Origin: Paraspadella gotoi
Taxonomy: Eukaryota; Chaetognatha
Direction: 5' to 3'
Assembly (NCBI GenBank): GCA_051294375.1
Contig: CM119265.1
Span: 5,751,696 to 5,815,695, forward strand
Length of the DNA: 64,000 bases
The translations under genes were made by a program, and so were the position numbers. Shown here piece by piece: positions 1 to 13,472 of this stretch. Position 1 is the first letter of the stretch. Each line of letters opens with the position of its first letter. The notes under the pieces are model-generated. The model made no database searches, was not told where the DNA came from, and saw only the letters and a program-made list of their open reading frames with translations.

Positions 1-640
1 ACGTCATTCCAATCTTGAACTTTTTAGTTGTGCGCATTGAGAAAAAAATATATAAAATTCAAAAAAGCCTTGAGAGAGAGGAGAGAGAGAGAGATGAGAG
101 ATCGGAGAGAAGAGAGAGTGAGAGGAGAGATGTGAGGACGGAGAGAAGAGGATGAGAGAGATGAGAGACCAGAGAGAAGCAGACTTTCAAATAAGTCGAT
201 GACGTCGGTTCCCGGGAAGAAGAGAGAAAAAAGACGAACCAAAAGGCACCAAATTCCTTCAAAAACTTCAATTTTTTCAAATAGAGTTTAAAAATGTCGC
301 GAAACGACGAGAGAGAGAGAGAGAATACACCGGGAGAGAGAAGAGAGCGAGAGAGAGCCGAGAGAGAGGACGGACTGAGAAGAGAGACCTTGGAGAGCAG
401 AGAGATGAGACGAGAGAGAGAGAGAGAGAAGCTTGCGTTGTTTTGTGACTGAAAAATAAAAAAGAACGAAATCAAAAAGTAAAATAAAAAAAAATTTCTT
501 CTATTATTCTGTCAAAGTTTTTCTTTCAATTTTTTTTTTCGTCGCTTTCTAGACTTTTTTTTTTCTTTTTTTTTTTTCATTTTGAGCAGAGAAACCCTTT
601 TTTCGGTCTTCGCTCTTTTCGTTTCCAGTTTTGGAATCAG
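1..640. repeat. GA-rich low-complexity stretch, no gene seen
   Basis: Imperfect (GA)n runs occupy about 71-180 and 308-430, followed by T-rich sequence to 600. Open frames on the minus strand here are Ser/Leu translations of the GA repeat, with no codon structure of their own. I see no gene in this stretch. Confidence 0.8.
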
Positions 641-1790
641 GTTTTAAGTAAGTTGAGCGGAAGAGGTCTTACTGACACCTTACCTTCGTGAGTTTAAATT
701 ACTTCTCCAAAAAAGCCTTTTTTAACCTAATTTTATAAAATTTCATCGCTTTTAATATGGGCCCGGAAAATAGAAAACTCACGACGACGACAACGACTGG
801 ATGACGAAACAAAGAGACTCAGCACAAAAAAAAAAATAACACGGCGCGACGACAACAGTAACCAGCCGACGCGACGACAACGACGGACGACGACGGCACA
901 TCTGCCAACACGCCATTGAGAAAAAAAAAATTCGATAACAATGCAAAAAAAAAAAAACAAGGAGGAGGAGGGCGAAGAGAAGGGAAATATGAGGCTCTAA
1001 AATTTGAGCGAACGATGCCAAAGCGATGAAAAGAATCACAATCGAATGAAGAAAAAGAGAAAAAAATTCGAGATTCAAAAATTTTGAAAAAAAAAAATGG
1101 AATGTTGAAGGTTGAAAAAAAGAAAAAACGCGAGAAAAGAAATATCGCCTAGAAAGAGAACATGGAGAATTTCACAACAACGGGAAATACGAGCATGTTG
1201 AAAGGGAAGGTGAGAGAGAGGGAAAAAATCGGACGGGGGGGGCAAAAGAAGGAGAGAAAGCGGAGAAAAAAAAATTTACGAGCGAACATTGGGAGCAGCG
1301 GAGTTGGAGAAAAGGAGAAGATGAGGAGAGAGGATGGAGGAAGAAAAAGGTTTGCGAAAAGCGATTTACCACATGAATGAAAATAGGGAAGCAGAATAGA
1401 GGGAAAGAAAATGTAAGAAGAGACCGAAAGAAAAAGGTGGTATAAAGAGAATAAAATAAGAAATGAAGGAAAGGAAATCGGGCAGGAAATTGCAGGGGTC
1501 AGGAAGAAAGTAAAAACAAAATTGGAATATGAGGAAGAAATGGCAAAGGGACTAGGTGTGGACCAAATATACGACGATTGGAGAAAAATAAGGGAAGCGG
1601 CCCCGAATAGATAGATGGCTCTAATGGAGGAAAAGAAAAGAAAAAAAAAGAAAAATAAATGGGAGAAAGTTTGTAAAGAACGATTAAAGAATTAAGATAG
1701 TTAAAAGAGGAAAAAAAGGGTAAACGAAAAGCATCGATAAAAAGCAGGAGGAAAGAAGAGAAGGAATGAGAAAGAAAGAGGGTGGTGGCC
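641..1790. other. purine-rich non-coding sequence
   Basis: A/G-rich on the plus strand with scattered short GAC/GACGAC runs (about 780-890). The open frames are biased low-complexity translations. No splice-bounded coding segment, RNA gene or mobile element was recognised. Confidence 0.6.
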
Positions 1791-1803
1791 ATTAGCCTCA
1801 CGC

Positions 1804-1815
1804 AAGAGGGCGCTG
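1804..1815 (+). promoter_or_regulatory. CTCF-like motif
   Basis: AAGAGGGCGCTG resembles the core of the bilaterian CTCF site (consensus centre AGGGGGCGCT). This is a motif match only. It marks the edge of a locally GC-richer patch that runs to about 2,060. Confidence 0.25.
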
Positions 1816-2476
1816 TAAAGGCTTCGTTTGAGTTCCCTCGAACGAACGCGCGAGAGATCTCGCTTGGCGCCAGCGATGAGGTTAGCGAGAGGTGGTCAAA
1901 TTCGGGTCATCTCCATTGCTGATTTGCTCACCCGTCGTCGTCATCGTCGTTGTGCGTCTTCCTCTCGATCTTTCACCTCTTCAACTCTAAGCGTCACCAT
2001 CGTATCGTTTATTGTCGACTTTCCTCTGTCGCGACTCGTCGAGGAAAGATAGCCTCATCTAACGAATCCCCTTACCCCTTTTCCCCTACTCACGTCCCCT
2101 CTTATCCCCCCCACTCCATCCAAAATAGGCAAAATTTTTTTTTCCCGATCGTTCAAAAATAAAAAGTGACAGACAAGATGATAACTCTTGTCATTAGTTT
2201 CTTTTCGTCTCCGCTTGTTCCAAGGTCGCGTAGGAATTAGGAAAGAATGAAAAAAATTTCAATTACGCACTTGTGGCGAACGACGCTCAACCAACTTTTT
2301 TATTTTGGAAAAATAAATGAAATAAATTGGGATAAATTTATTAGATTCAAAAATTTGTGAGAGACTTGGGAAATCGTGATCGACGTTGGATGGCGTTTTT
2401 TTTAGTTTCCTCAATTCTTCAACGACTTCAGATTTCGACACATTGAATTTCACATTCCTCCTTTATTTCACCTCTA
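1816..2476. other. GC-richer patch then A/T-rich sequence, no gene assigned
   Basis: From 1,816 to about 2,060 the base composition is higher in G+C with CpGs and a short open frame (1,828-2,052) rich in Arg and Ser. It has no clear splice sites and is not recognisable. From 2,060 onward the sequence is pyrimidine-rich and non-coding in appearance. Confidence 0.4.
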
Positions 2477-2501
2477 NNNNNNNNNNNNNNNNNNNNNNNN
2501 N
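2477..2501. other. assembly gap (25 N)
   Basis: A run of exactly 25 N. The same length recurs at most of the other gaps in the window, so it is probably a placeholder size rather than a measured gap. Confidence 0.95.
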
Positions 2502-2780
2502 TTTCACTCTATTTAATTTGTTCTTCCCTTTTCGCTTCTACGATCTCATCATCCTCTTCGCCCTTTTCTTTCTTTTCTTTTTCACCAACTCACAAGTCAC
2601 GAGACTCCTCAGAACTCACCCTCTCTCTCCCCCCTCTAATGCTTACCCCCCGACGGACTCTAGAGACCCGAAATGAGGTCGCCTCTTTCCCTCTCTTTTG
2701 ACGGGTGAGGTCAGACCATCGCTCTCACCTCCTTTCAACGTTCGACCGGACCGAGCCGACGCTTCCAGTCAAGGTCAGAT

Positions 2781-2783
<3 letters not shown>

Positions 2784-2863
<80 letters not shown>
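2784..2863 (+). repeat. (TC)n microsatellite
   Basis: About 40 uninterrupted TC dinucleotides. Sequence on either side (2,502-2,783 and 2,864-3,405) has no recognisable gene. Confidence 0.97.
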
Positions 2864-4158
<1,295 letters not shown>

Positions 4159-4159
4159 C

Positions 4160-4345
4160 CGCGGCCATTGGTGCCGGAGGCAAGTCATTCGCCTCCCAAC
4201 CCAAAGGTCCGGGGTTCTAGCCCGGTGGTCGCCTAGCAGTTAAGAAGGATGGGGCGCTTAACCCGCCTGTAACATGGTGTTACAGCCTGATCCGAAGCTC
4301 AGGGACTGCTTATATTGAACGGTTCTGTCACTAACACATAACAAT
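4160..4345 (+). mobile_element. tRNA-derived SINE
   Basis: The head folds like a tRNA. An A-box-like TGGTGCCGGAGG starts at 4,169 and a B box GGTTCTAGCCC starts at 4,213, a spacing of 44 nt as in tRNA genes. The T arm CCGGGGTTCTAGCCCGG (4,209-4,225) has a perfect 5-bp stem and 7-nt loop, and CTCCCAA (4,193-4,199) has the form of an anticodon loop. The anticodon stem has mismatches and no acceptor stem closes, so it is not a working tRNA. A non-tRNA body follows, ending near 4,345 in an A/T-rich tail with AATAATAATT. Boundaries are approximate; no target-site duplication was found. Confidence 0.6.
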
Positions 4346-5326
4346 AATAATTGTCTCTTCATTACGATTTTTTTTTAAATTTAAACGAAAAATGTCAAAT
4401 ATCAAGAGAAGCAATAGTTTTTATTCTAAATTTATAATTATAATGTGTAAAAGTAATTTTTTTTCAAAAGAAACGTTTAAAAACGTTAACGATAAAAGTG
4501 TCAAAATATTGAAATGATAAAAATCTTCAAAAACATTAAAAACAAAAACAAAATGTAAAAACAAAAGAAAACAAAAACGTTAGAAAAACTTTAATAGTAT
4601 AAAACAAAACGTTTTAAAGCATTATAAGTGTATAATGAACAAAAAGTGTAAAATACATACCCAAAAATAATGTATAATGTATAATTGTGATAATATAATA
4701 ATGTATAATTTGTTAGAGTAAAGGGCAGAGGGACCACGGCTCCTAATAAATTAATAATTAGAAATAAAAAAACTACGTCACAAATCAACACATATTCAAA
4801 AGGATGAAAATAAAATAAAAGGAGGACGCTAATAAAAACAAAAAGACGGTAATGAAAACCAAAAAAAAACGCGAACACAATTAAGACACTAATAAATAAA
4901 TAAAAAACTACATCACGAAAATGCAGAAGAGCAAGAATAATCCCTACATCCAAGCATCAAAATAGAAATACTATATCATGTTATAAACCAATATCAGACA
5001 CTACTACATAAAATAATTTCCATGTGATTACATTTGATTACATTTGATATTTCACGTTTAAATCAATCTACGCCTTGCTTCTTTATCAATTGAGTTTTTT
5101 TTTTTCTTATCTTTCATTTATTCTCAGCCTCCCACGTCCCTCCCCGACCATCCCCCCTCCCGGCGCTCACCCTCGCCTTACCAAAAGTATTCCCTAACCC
5201 TTTTCCCAATTATCGAGCGGCTACTGTCTCGTTCGAGGGAAAATTACCGTTTCTTAGGCGTCTCCTCAATATGCAAATGAGATTTTGAACTCACTCGGAA
5301 AAATTACCGCGTTTCTCCCGTTCCCG

Positions 5327-5333
<7 letters not shown>
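4346..5333. other. A/T-rich intergenic or intronic sequence
   Basis: Strongly A/T-rich with poly-A and poly-T runs and no coding segment. A GC-richer pyrimidine block begins near 5,130 and leads toward the exon at 5,452. Confidence 0.6.
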
Positions 5334-5358
<25 letters not shown>

Positions 5359-5451
5359 TCTTCCTCATCTCGATCTTCTACTCTCGCGCAGTGCATCGCG
5401 ACCCAGTTCTCTCAATCTCTCTCTCTCTGCCTCCCCCCGGCACTCCAACAG
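5334..5451 (+). promoter_or_regulatory. pyrimidine tract and 3' splice site of the extracellular exon
   Basis: A (TC)n run at 5,334-5,358, more CT-rich sequence (5,410-5,429) and a C-rich stretch lead into CACTCCAACAG ending at 5,451. The microsatellite appears to serve as, or extend, the polypyrimidine tract of this acceptor. The AG at 5,450-5,451 was chosen because the frame downstream is the one that stays open to a strong donor. Confidence 0.45.
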
Positions 5452-5754
5452 GCGCCGGGCCCACGACTCGTCACGTGACCCTCACGGCTCGCGGATTCAC
5501 GGGAACGATCATCACCAAGTCAATCAAACTCCTGATGGTGCCTCAACCGAAACTCGTTTGCCCGGAAACGCTTTCAATGTCGCCCTCGTCGTCGTCGTCG
5601 TCGTCGGCGTCTAAGACCGGAAGTGCCATCGCGACGCTGAACGTCACGTGCGAGATCGTGGTGACGGACGGCGCGGTCGGTGGTGGCGTCAATCAGGAGG
5701 CCGTCGCCGCCGCCGCGCTTCACAAGCATCACAACCTCACCTGGGAGCTCACGG
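5452..5754 (+). CDS. extracellular exon of a putative single-pass membrane protein (Ig-like pattern)
   Basis: A 303-nt internal exon, phase 1 at both ends, bounded by CCAACAG and GTAAGT (5,755-5,760). It encodes about 101 residues. The first part (RHVTLTARGFTG then TKSIKLLMV) reads like the F and G strands of an Ig or FN3 domain. The second (PKLVCPE, LNVTCEI, NLTWEL) reads like the start of the next Ig-like domain, with a B-strand Cys and C-strand Trp split by a Ser- and Ala-rich insertion. NVT and NLT are N-glycosylation sequons, which fits an extracellular location. A Ser run comes from a TCG repeat. Codons are GC-rich at third positions, unlike the flanking A/T-rich introns. The family is not recognised; Ig-like is inferred from strand pattern alone. 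Its exit phase does not match the transmembrane exon, so one or more exons between them are missing or unseen. Confidence 0.55.
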
Positions 5755-6554
5755 GTAAGTTTTTTTTTTTTTTTTTGATTGGTGGACCTTTTTAATGTTT
5801 GACTTCGTGTTAAATATACTGTGAAAGATGTAACCTTATAATGACGTTCGGTGAAATTTTTATGGTCACTTTTCGATCGCGCAAACAATTCTACGGCGGG
5901 CGAAATACTTATTACGTTTGTCTCTGCGTTAGCATAGAAAATATCAAACAATTTTCTACTTATACATTACACAAATATCCTATCCACGACGGAGACAATC
6001 TCGCACGAAACCCAAACCGGATCAATAATAAACGGAGAGAGATCATTTGATAAGCGAAAGATTTTGGCGTACGAAAACTTTGTTTTTAAAGATAAATTAT
6101 CATCGACGCTGATTTGACGTTTTATGCCCGCCTCGTGCCCTTTTGACGCTATGCCCCTTCTTTGTTCCCGTTATCCTAATCCCCAGAAGGGAATATCCCT
6201 TTTCATTTTTGGTTTTTTTCAAGGGGGGGAGAAGCGGGGGGGGGGAGCTGTTGAAACTGGCATCTCGTTAAATCGAGATAAATCGTCGATAATCACGATG
6301 GGTGGTCGGTCGTAAGGGCTGACCGCAAGTCGCCCGCGGACGTTGTGAACGCCACCCCGCGAGTTTGCAGAGATTTCTGAATTAGAATCGAGGCTAGAGA
6401 GCGCTGAGAAGCGACTGTATCGAGTCAATTGAAATATGGACTCTCAGCTTTTAATACTACAAATTAATACAGGGAAGTCGAGCACTTTTCATAAGATGCA
6501 AATATTTTGTAAAGATATAAAAATTGGAAAGACATTACAATTTTTAAAAAATCC
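5755..6554. other. intron sequence, no feature recognised
   Basis: Follows the donor at 5,755. Mixed composition, with a CpG-containing patch at about 6,300-6,420. No exon with matching phase was identified. Confidence 0.5.
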
Positions 6555-6735
6555 TTTAGAGATTGACAAAGTTTTTAGTTTGCAACGAATTTTATTTATA
6601 TAAAAACAGACATGTTTCGACTTGTTTTTCATCAGCCTTCATCACAGTTTAACTCTCTTGAAAAACAAGTCGAAACATGTCTGTTTTTATATAAATAAAG
6701 TTCGTTGCAAACAAAAAACTTTGTCAATCTTTAAA
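6555..6735. mobile_element. foldback (palindromic) element
   Basis: Two arms of about 76 bp (6,555-6,631 and 6,659-6,735) are reverse complements with only three or four mismatches, separated by a spacer of about 27 bp. This is the structure of a short foldback or MITE-like element inside the intron. The minus strand across the spacer contains CTGATGA followed 10 nt later by GAAAC. That resembles motifs at the ends of some Penelope-like and related retroelements, but it does not form a proper hammerhead ribozyme (see rejected items). No target-site duplication was recognised. Confidence 0.65.
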
Positions 6736-7175
6736 CATTTCAAACAACGAAAAAGAAAGGATTATTACAATATAAAAAAAATCCCCTCACTGTGTATTAA
6801 TATTTTTACAAATATTAAAATCCAAATTTTTCTCTTGCCGTTTTGTTTTCATTTTGTTGACCGAATTTTTTTTTTATCGGTCGTTAGGAGTCTTTGCGGT
6901 CTTGCCGTTGATCGTAAACAAATCTCGAATCGACCGGCGATTAATTGAGGCTCGGAACAAAATGGCTTTTTGTTATCGCGATGTATGGGCAGCGAATTCC
7001 ATTCGTTCGGCTTTTAATTAACTTTTTAAATTTAAAAAAAAAAAGCTTTTGTCAAATCGAATTGGTTTGGCGAATTAGGAGAGATTAAGCGCCAATCTTT
7101 TTTTTTTTTAATTCAGATTCAGCGATCGATTTTTTTCTCTAACGAAAACAAAGAAAAACATCGACCGCGAAATAC

Positions 7176-7219
<44 letters not shown>

Positions 7220-8569
7220 GAGAGCGAGAGACAGAGGAGATAGAGAGCAGAGAGAGAAGACAGAAAGAGAGAGAGATGGAGAGAGATGTTATTGTATTCG
7301 TTTGGGGGAAGGTGAACGGAATGTTTTTATCAAAACAAATTTTTTCGATGATTTCAGGAAATTAATTTTTTTTTTCTGTGAGAGAACAGAGAGAGAGAGA
7401 GAGAGAGACGTTGGGTTGAATGCGGGATGAAGGGGCGGACAAAAACGACAAGCGGCTTGATTTAACTTGGGAGGCTGGTGAAGGGGTTCTGGGAGTGGAA
7501 GGGAGAGGTTTTTTTTAATTTTCCAAAGAGACAGGAAATGGGGGCGAAGAGGGAAAATCGCGAGGAAGAAAAGAAATATGGAACGAAACTTAAGCTTGTT
7601 AAGGTTACCTCTAAGATGAATGAACTAAAGCCAGGTGGCACTGGTAGCAGTGCTGGAACTGTTGCTTAACGGATAGGGAATTCACATTTCAGCATTCCTC
7701 CCCTCCTTAACCAGCACACGAAGCGCCCTCTTTGATTAATTAGTCGATAGTGCGTTTTTGTCTTTGTTTTCTTTTTTGATTTCGTTTTATTTGTTTAATC
7801 AGAAAACAGAACGGAGAGAGGGAAGAGAGGAGAGAGGAGAGAGAGAGAGAGAGAGAGAGGAGAAGAGAGAGAGAGAGAAGAGAGAGAGGAGGAGAGAGAG
7901 AGAGAGGAATAATTGTCGCAAAAATGGCTGCCGGAACGATTTTTCTTTAAAAATGGGTGAGGGTTTCGTTTAGATGACAAAGAAGCCAACAAGATTGCGG
8001 AGTCGAAGAAAAAATGTCTGAAATGCATTGTCTCGCCGATGAAGCGAGAGCAAGAGAGAGAAAGAGGGAGGAGACGGATCGAGTGAGGAAGGAGAGAGGG
8101 AGGAAAGGAGAGAGAGTAGAAGAGAAGAAGAAATTTTTATATCTTCATCGTATAAAAGGATAAAAATCGTTATTTTAATTTAATTTAAAACGAAAAGAAT
8201 AAGCGTTCATCTTCTGCAGTTTAGTCGACCGTCTTGAATTAATCAGACAATGTAATAAAAAAACATAGACTCTGTAAAAAATTTGTTGAAGCGAGATCGA
8301 GAATGTGAACAGTAAACAGTGAAGAGAAGCGAGTGAAAAGTAGCCATTACGCTGTCCTTTTTTTCTCGGTTTTTTTTCTGTCTGGTCAGAGTCGACTGTT
8401 AAAAAAAAAACGTTCTGGACCATTCACCCCTGAAATTTTCTGGTTCGTCGATCAGAAGGAGAAAAAAGAAGAAAAAAGGAAAGAATAAGAAAAAGGAGGA
8501 AAAAAATTATTTTCATACTTTTTGAGGATGAGAGGAAAAAAGAAAGAAAAGAGATAATGTTATTTTTTC
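6736..8569. other. intron sequence with several GA microsatellites
   Basis: Contains (GA)n-rich tracts at about 7,177-7,287, 7,389-7,408 and 7,812-7,911, with A/T-rich sequence between. Around 7,715 a rc-oriented AGAGGGCGCT resembles a CTCF core. Frames here are repeat translations or short. No exon was found. Confidence 0.55.
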
Positions 8570-8598
8570 TTCGTTCGTTCGTTCGTTCGTTCGTTCGT

Positions 8599-8681
<83 letters not shown>

Positions 8682-8689
8682 CTCTCTCT
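8570..8689 (+). repeat. compound microsatellite (TTCG)n-(TTTC)n-(TC)n
   Basis: About seven TTCG units (8,570-8,600) pass directly into about 21 TTTC units (to about 8,681) and then a short TC run. The joined tracts suggest point mutation followed by expansion of a variant unit. Confidence 0.95.
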
Positions 8690-8909
8690 ATTTTTGTTTC
8701 TTTTTGGTTTTTCTTTTTCTTTTTTTAGTCTTTCTTTGTTTCTTCTTGCTCCATTTTTTGCTTTCTTTCTTTCTCTTCCTCTTTCGCTTTCTCTTTCTCT
8801 CCCCTCTCCCATTGCCTTCACTTAATCGAAAGCTCCCTTCTTTAGCTACGGCCAGTCTTCGACTCCGCCCCATTCCTGTCTTTCCGCATTGTTATCTCTC
8901 TCTACATCT

Positions 8910-8942
<33 letters not shown>

Positions 8943-8966
8943 ACTCTCTTTCTTTCCTTCTCCCTC

Positions 8967-9379
8967 AGTTTACTACTACGCGGCATCGAGGGTCGTTTTT
9001 ATGGCAATGTGACTCCGCTTTCATGGGAAAATGTCTCGCTCTTTTTCAATCGAGTGTGTTCCCCTCACTGCAGTCAGTCTTTTTATAGCTTTGTCTCCCT
9101 TTTTTATTCCCTTTTCTCACTTACCCTCCCTCACCCTTCTTTTAATCTCCGGCCCCACCCGGATTTTCCACCACTTCAGTTACTACTACGCGATCGAGGG
9201 TCCGTTTGTATGGCATGTACTCCCTTTCATGGGAAAATGTCTCGCTCTTTTTCAACGAGTGTGTTCCCTCACTGCAGTCAGTCTTTTTATAGCTTTTGTC
9301 TCCCTTTTTTATTCCCTTTTCTCCACTTACCTCCCTCACCCCTTCTTAATCTCCCGCGGCCCCACCCGGATTTTCCACT

Positions 9380-9384
<5 letters not shown>
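8967..9384 (+). repeat. tandem duplication, 2 x about 208 bp
   Basis: The segment beginning TTTACTACTACGCG near 8,967 is repeated from about 9,175 with small substitutions and indels. Shared landmarks include CATGGGAAAATGTCTCGCTC and CACTGCAGTCAGTC in both units. Frames across it are out of register between copies, so it is not coding. Confidence 0.85.
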
Positions 9385-10650
<1,266 letters not shown>

Positions 10651-10675
10651 NNNNNNNNNNNNNNNNNNNNNNNNN
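10651..10675. other. assembly gap (25 N) inside a duplication
   Basis: 25 N separating two versions of the same 1.2-kb sequence. This pattern is expected where gap-filling reads extend from both sides past the true gap and overlap without being merged. Confidence 0.95.
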
Positions 10676-10769
10676 ACTAATCGAACCCCCTTCTCTCCGC
10701 GTCTGTAAGCGATTCCAAGTCGGCGCCAAGGTAATTCAGACGCCGCGTTTCGTTTCCCTGGTTTTGATC

Positions 10770-10808
<39 letters not shown>

Positions 10809-10914
10809 AGGCGGGAGAGAGACGAGGAGAGAGAGAGGAGGGAGACAGGAAAATAGAAAATAAAAAATAAATAAAGAAAGAAAGATAAGAAAGAAAGAAG
10901 AAAGAAAGAAAGAA

Positions 10915-10946
<32 letters not shown>

Positions 10947-11147
10947 AAAAGAAAGAAAGAAGAAAAGAAAGTTTTCATTCCAGCTCAGACCGACCTCCGT
11001 GAAACTGACGCAAAAAAAAAAAACACATAGTACTATGTAAAGGAATAGTTTTTCATTACATAGCACAGATTTAAGTCGCGATGAAGTTGACACAGAGTAA
11101 AAACACACCGTGTTACCCTTTTCATCCTGTCGCTTCGTGAATTCCAG

Positions 11148-11230
<83 letters not shown>

Positions 11231-11562
11231 CTCTCTCTCTCTCTCTCCTTCACGATGAAAGATAATCCAAAGTGATTCACAGCGATAAAGATAATGGACG
11301 TATCCATGGCGACGCGTCAAAATTCAATCGAGATCATCGACGCTCCAGATTATTGATGACGATTTCCGAGAGAGCGCGCGTTTGCATTAACTGCCTTTGC
11401 ACCTTCCATCCGAGTCGTTGTTTTTCTCTCGCGCAGATGGAAAAAAAAAAAAACAGGTGCCAGCCAGGTGCGACGAGAGGAATGGATGAAATGTTGGAGG
11501 CGTTTGAGCATTCTAACACATTATGGGAGTTGTGTAATGTGTATATCACTGACTCAAAAACG

Positions 11563-11630
<68 letters not shown>

Positions 11631-11885
11631 TCTCTCTCTCTCTCTCTTCTCTCTCTCCCTCTCCCAAATTCCCTTCCTTACCCTCACACCTTTCTACCCC
11701 TCGGCCCTTCCGTTTTCTGAATTCATTTTAAGCTCTGCGTCCAGGATTTGACCGCAAAGGATTCTCGCTTCGCGAATTTGCGGACGCATTAGGGTTTCAA
11801 ACGATTGACGTTGACGTCCTTTGTTTTGCCCCAAATCCCTTCATCGACGACTCGCGGGGACGCGACTGACGACCGCTCATCTCTC
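10676..11885 (+). repeat. 1.25-kb duplicated block, right copy
   Basis: Matches 9,380-10,640 in order, including the GA, GAAA and CT tracts and the segment containing GGACGTATCCATGGCGACGC. Its (CT)n tracts are shorter and interrupted compared with the left copy. It ends near ATCCCTTCATCGACGACTCG, after which sequence becomes unique. Confidence 0.85.
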
Positions 11886-12732
11886 TCTTTTTCTCCTCTT
11901 TTTCATGTACATCTGTCATAGATTATGTCAATTATTTGTCATGAGTGAAAGACAAGCGAGCGAACCTCAAACAGAAAACTTTTCGAAGGAAAAAAAAATA
12001 GTTTCCTATTTTTCGAAGGTCGTTTTTGACTTTTACCTTTGCGAGTTTGCTTGTTATAAATGTCATAACATCTTAGAAAGCGAATCATGCTGACTATTTC
12101 GAACGATTACAATTATTATTCAAATTAAAATCGGTTATCATACGACAAGGTTTATTTTGATTCGATGAAGGTACATTTACCTCACATTAACATTATTTTA
12201 CGTAATCCCATTGTGACTCGATTTCAAACTTAATTTCGGGCTAACTGACAAGTTTATCACTAAAAATCAAGTTTATCACTAAAAATCANNNNNNNNNNNN
12301 NNGGGACAGTGATCGATTCGATGGACGGACGAGAGAGATTTTTAGAATTGTAATGTTTGATTTGTAGACATTGTATAGACATAGACTCGATGCGTTTAAA
12401 ATATATAGAGAAAAGTTTAGATTTTGTTTTAAAACGAGTTATTTAATAACGCAATCTGCGCAAGTGTTCCCACTGCCCAATGTGCGCAATTGTGCTGAAG
12501 AAGACTCAAAGAGACTCAATAAGAATCGAAGCATTTTCGTTTGTAAATAAAATTTGTTGCTTATAAACAAAAACAAAATTTTATTATATATAAACAATTT
12601 TTTGTCTTAAATACAAACGTTCGCGGACTGTCGACTGATCTCTAAATTTTACCATCGCTGTGGATGCGATCATAATGTGGTTGTCATAATGCGATCGAAT
12701 TTTAAAAAAAATTTGTGGTTAAAAAAAAGGGG
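11886..12732. other. intron sequence with a 14-N gap
   Basis: A/T-rich. Two tandem copies of AGTTTATCACTAAAAATCA end at the N run 12,289-12,302 (14 N, unlike the 25-N gaps). A stretch at about 12,490-12,605 (CTGAAGAAGACTC, TCGAAGC, then TAAATAAAATTTGTTGC) is loosely similar in layout to the arms of the foldback element at 6,555-6,735. No exon seen. Confidence 0.5.
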
Positions 12733-13361
12733 ATTGACTAATAAGGCGTAGTAAAATTCCTAAGTTTAACTTTAATTAAAATTCTAAAAGTGAGGAACGA
12801 ACAACATTATACTTATGAACATTTATGTATAAAAAAAATGTATAATAAATTTTACAATTTACGCAGTAGGCCATATTTATACTAGTACTAAACCAATAAA
12901 TGTTAAAATTTCAAAACAGTTTTTTCTAAGATTTTTTTGCAGATTTGGATTCGTCTTAAAAAGTTGATAAAAAGAAATATAACTCTTTTTGAAAAATTCC
13001 TTCATTAAGTAGGTCAAAATTTAAAAAAGCTATATTTTAAGCTGAAAATCAACTTTTTTATATTAAATATAGTTTTTTTAATTTTTAACCCAGTTAATGA
13101 AAGAATTTTTAAAAATGATTTATATTTTCTTTTATCAACTTTTGACGAGGTATTCAAATCTGCAATCAAAATTAAGAAAAGCCTATTTTGAAATTTTTTG
13201 ATTTTATAAGGATAGTACTATATATAAATATAGCCTACTGCGAAAATTAAAAAACATAAAATTAATTTTTTTTACAAATTAATGTTCACTGATGGTATGT
13301 TGTTCATAATTGACTTTTAGAATTTTCGTATGTAACTTTCACTACGCCTTATTGACTAAGT
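12733..13361. mobile_element. MITE-like palindromic element, about 630 bp
   Basis: Left end has AATAAGGCGTAGT (12,740-12,752) and right end its complement ACTACGCCTTATT (13,341-13,353). Complementarity continues inward in order: TCTAAAAGT/ACTTTTAGA, ACGCAGTAGGC/GCCTACTGCG, TTTGCAGATTTG/CAAATCTGCAA, and AAGTTGATAAAA/TTTTATCAACTT. The whole element can therefore fold on itself. It is A/T-rich and has no coding capacity, as in non-autonomous foldback or MITE elements. Terminal base pairs differ between ends and I could not settle a target-site duplication. Confidence 0.7.
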
Positions 13362-13375
13362 CTTTTAGCATTCAG

Positions 13376-13472
13376 GAATGAATGAGTGAATGAATGAATG
13401 AATGAATGAATGAATGAATGAATGAATGAATGAATGAATGAATGAATGAATGAATGAATGAATGATTGAATG
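13376..13472 (+). repeat. (GAAT)n microsatellite
   Basis: About 22 tetranucleotide units, almost perfect, ending with a GATTGAATGG variant. It lies 15 bp beyond the end of the palindromic element. Confidence 0.97.

Noticed and set aside
4169-4230. Functional tRNA gene
   Set aside because: The acceptor stem does not close and the anticodon stem is mismatched; a non-tRNA body follows, so SINE is preferred.
6620-6665. Hammerhead ribozyme suggested by CTGATGA and GAAAC
   Set aside because: The ten bases between them do not form stem II, and the bases beside the supposed cleavage site do not pair to make stem I.
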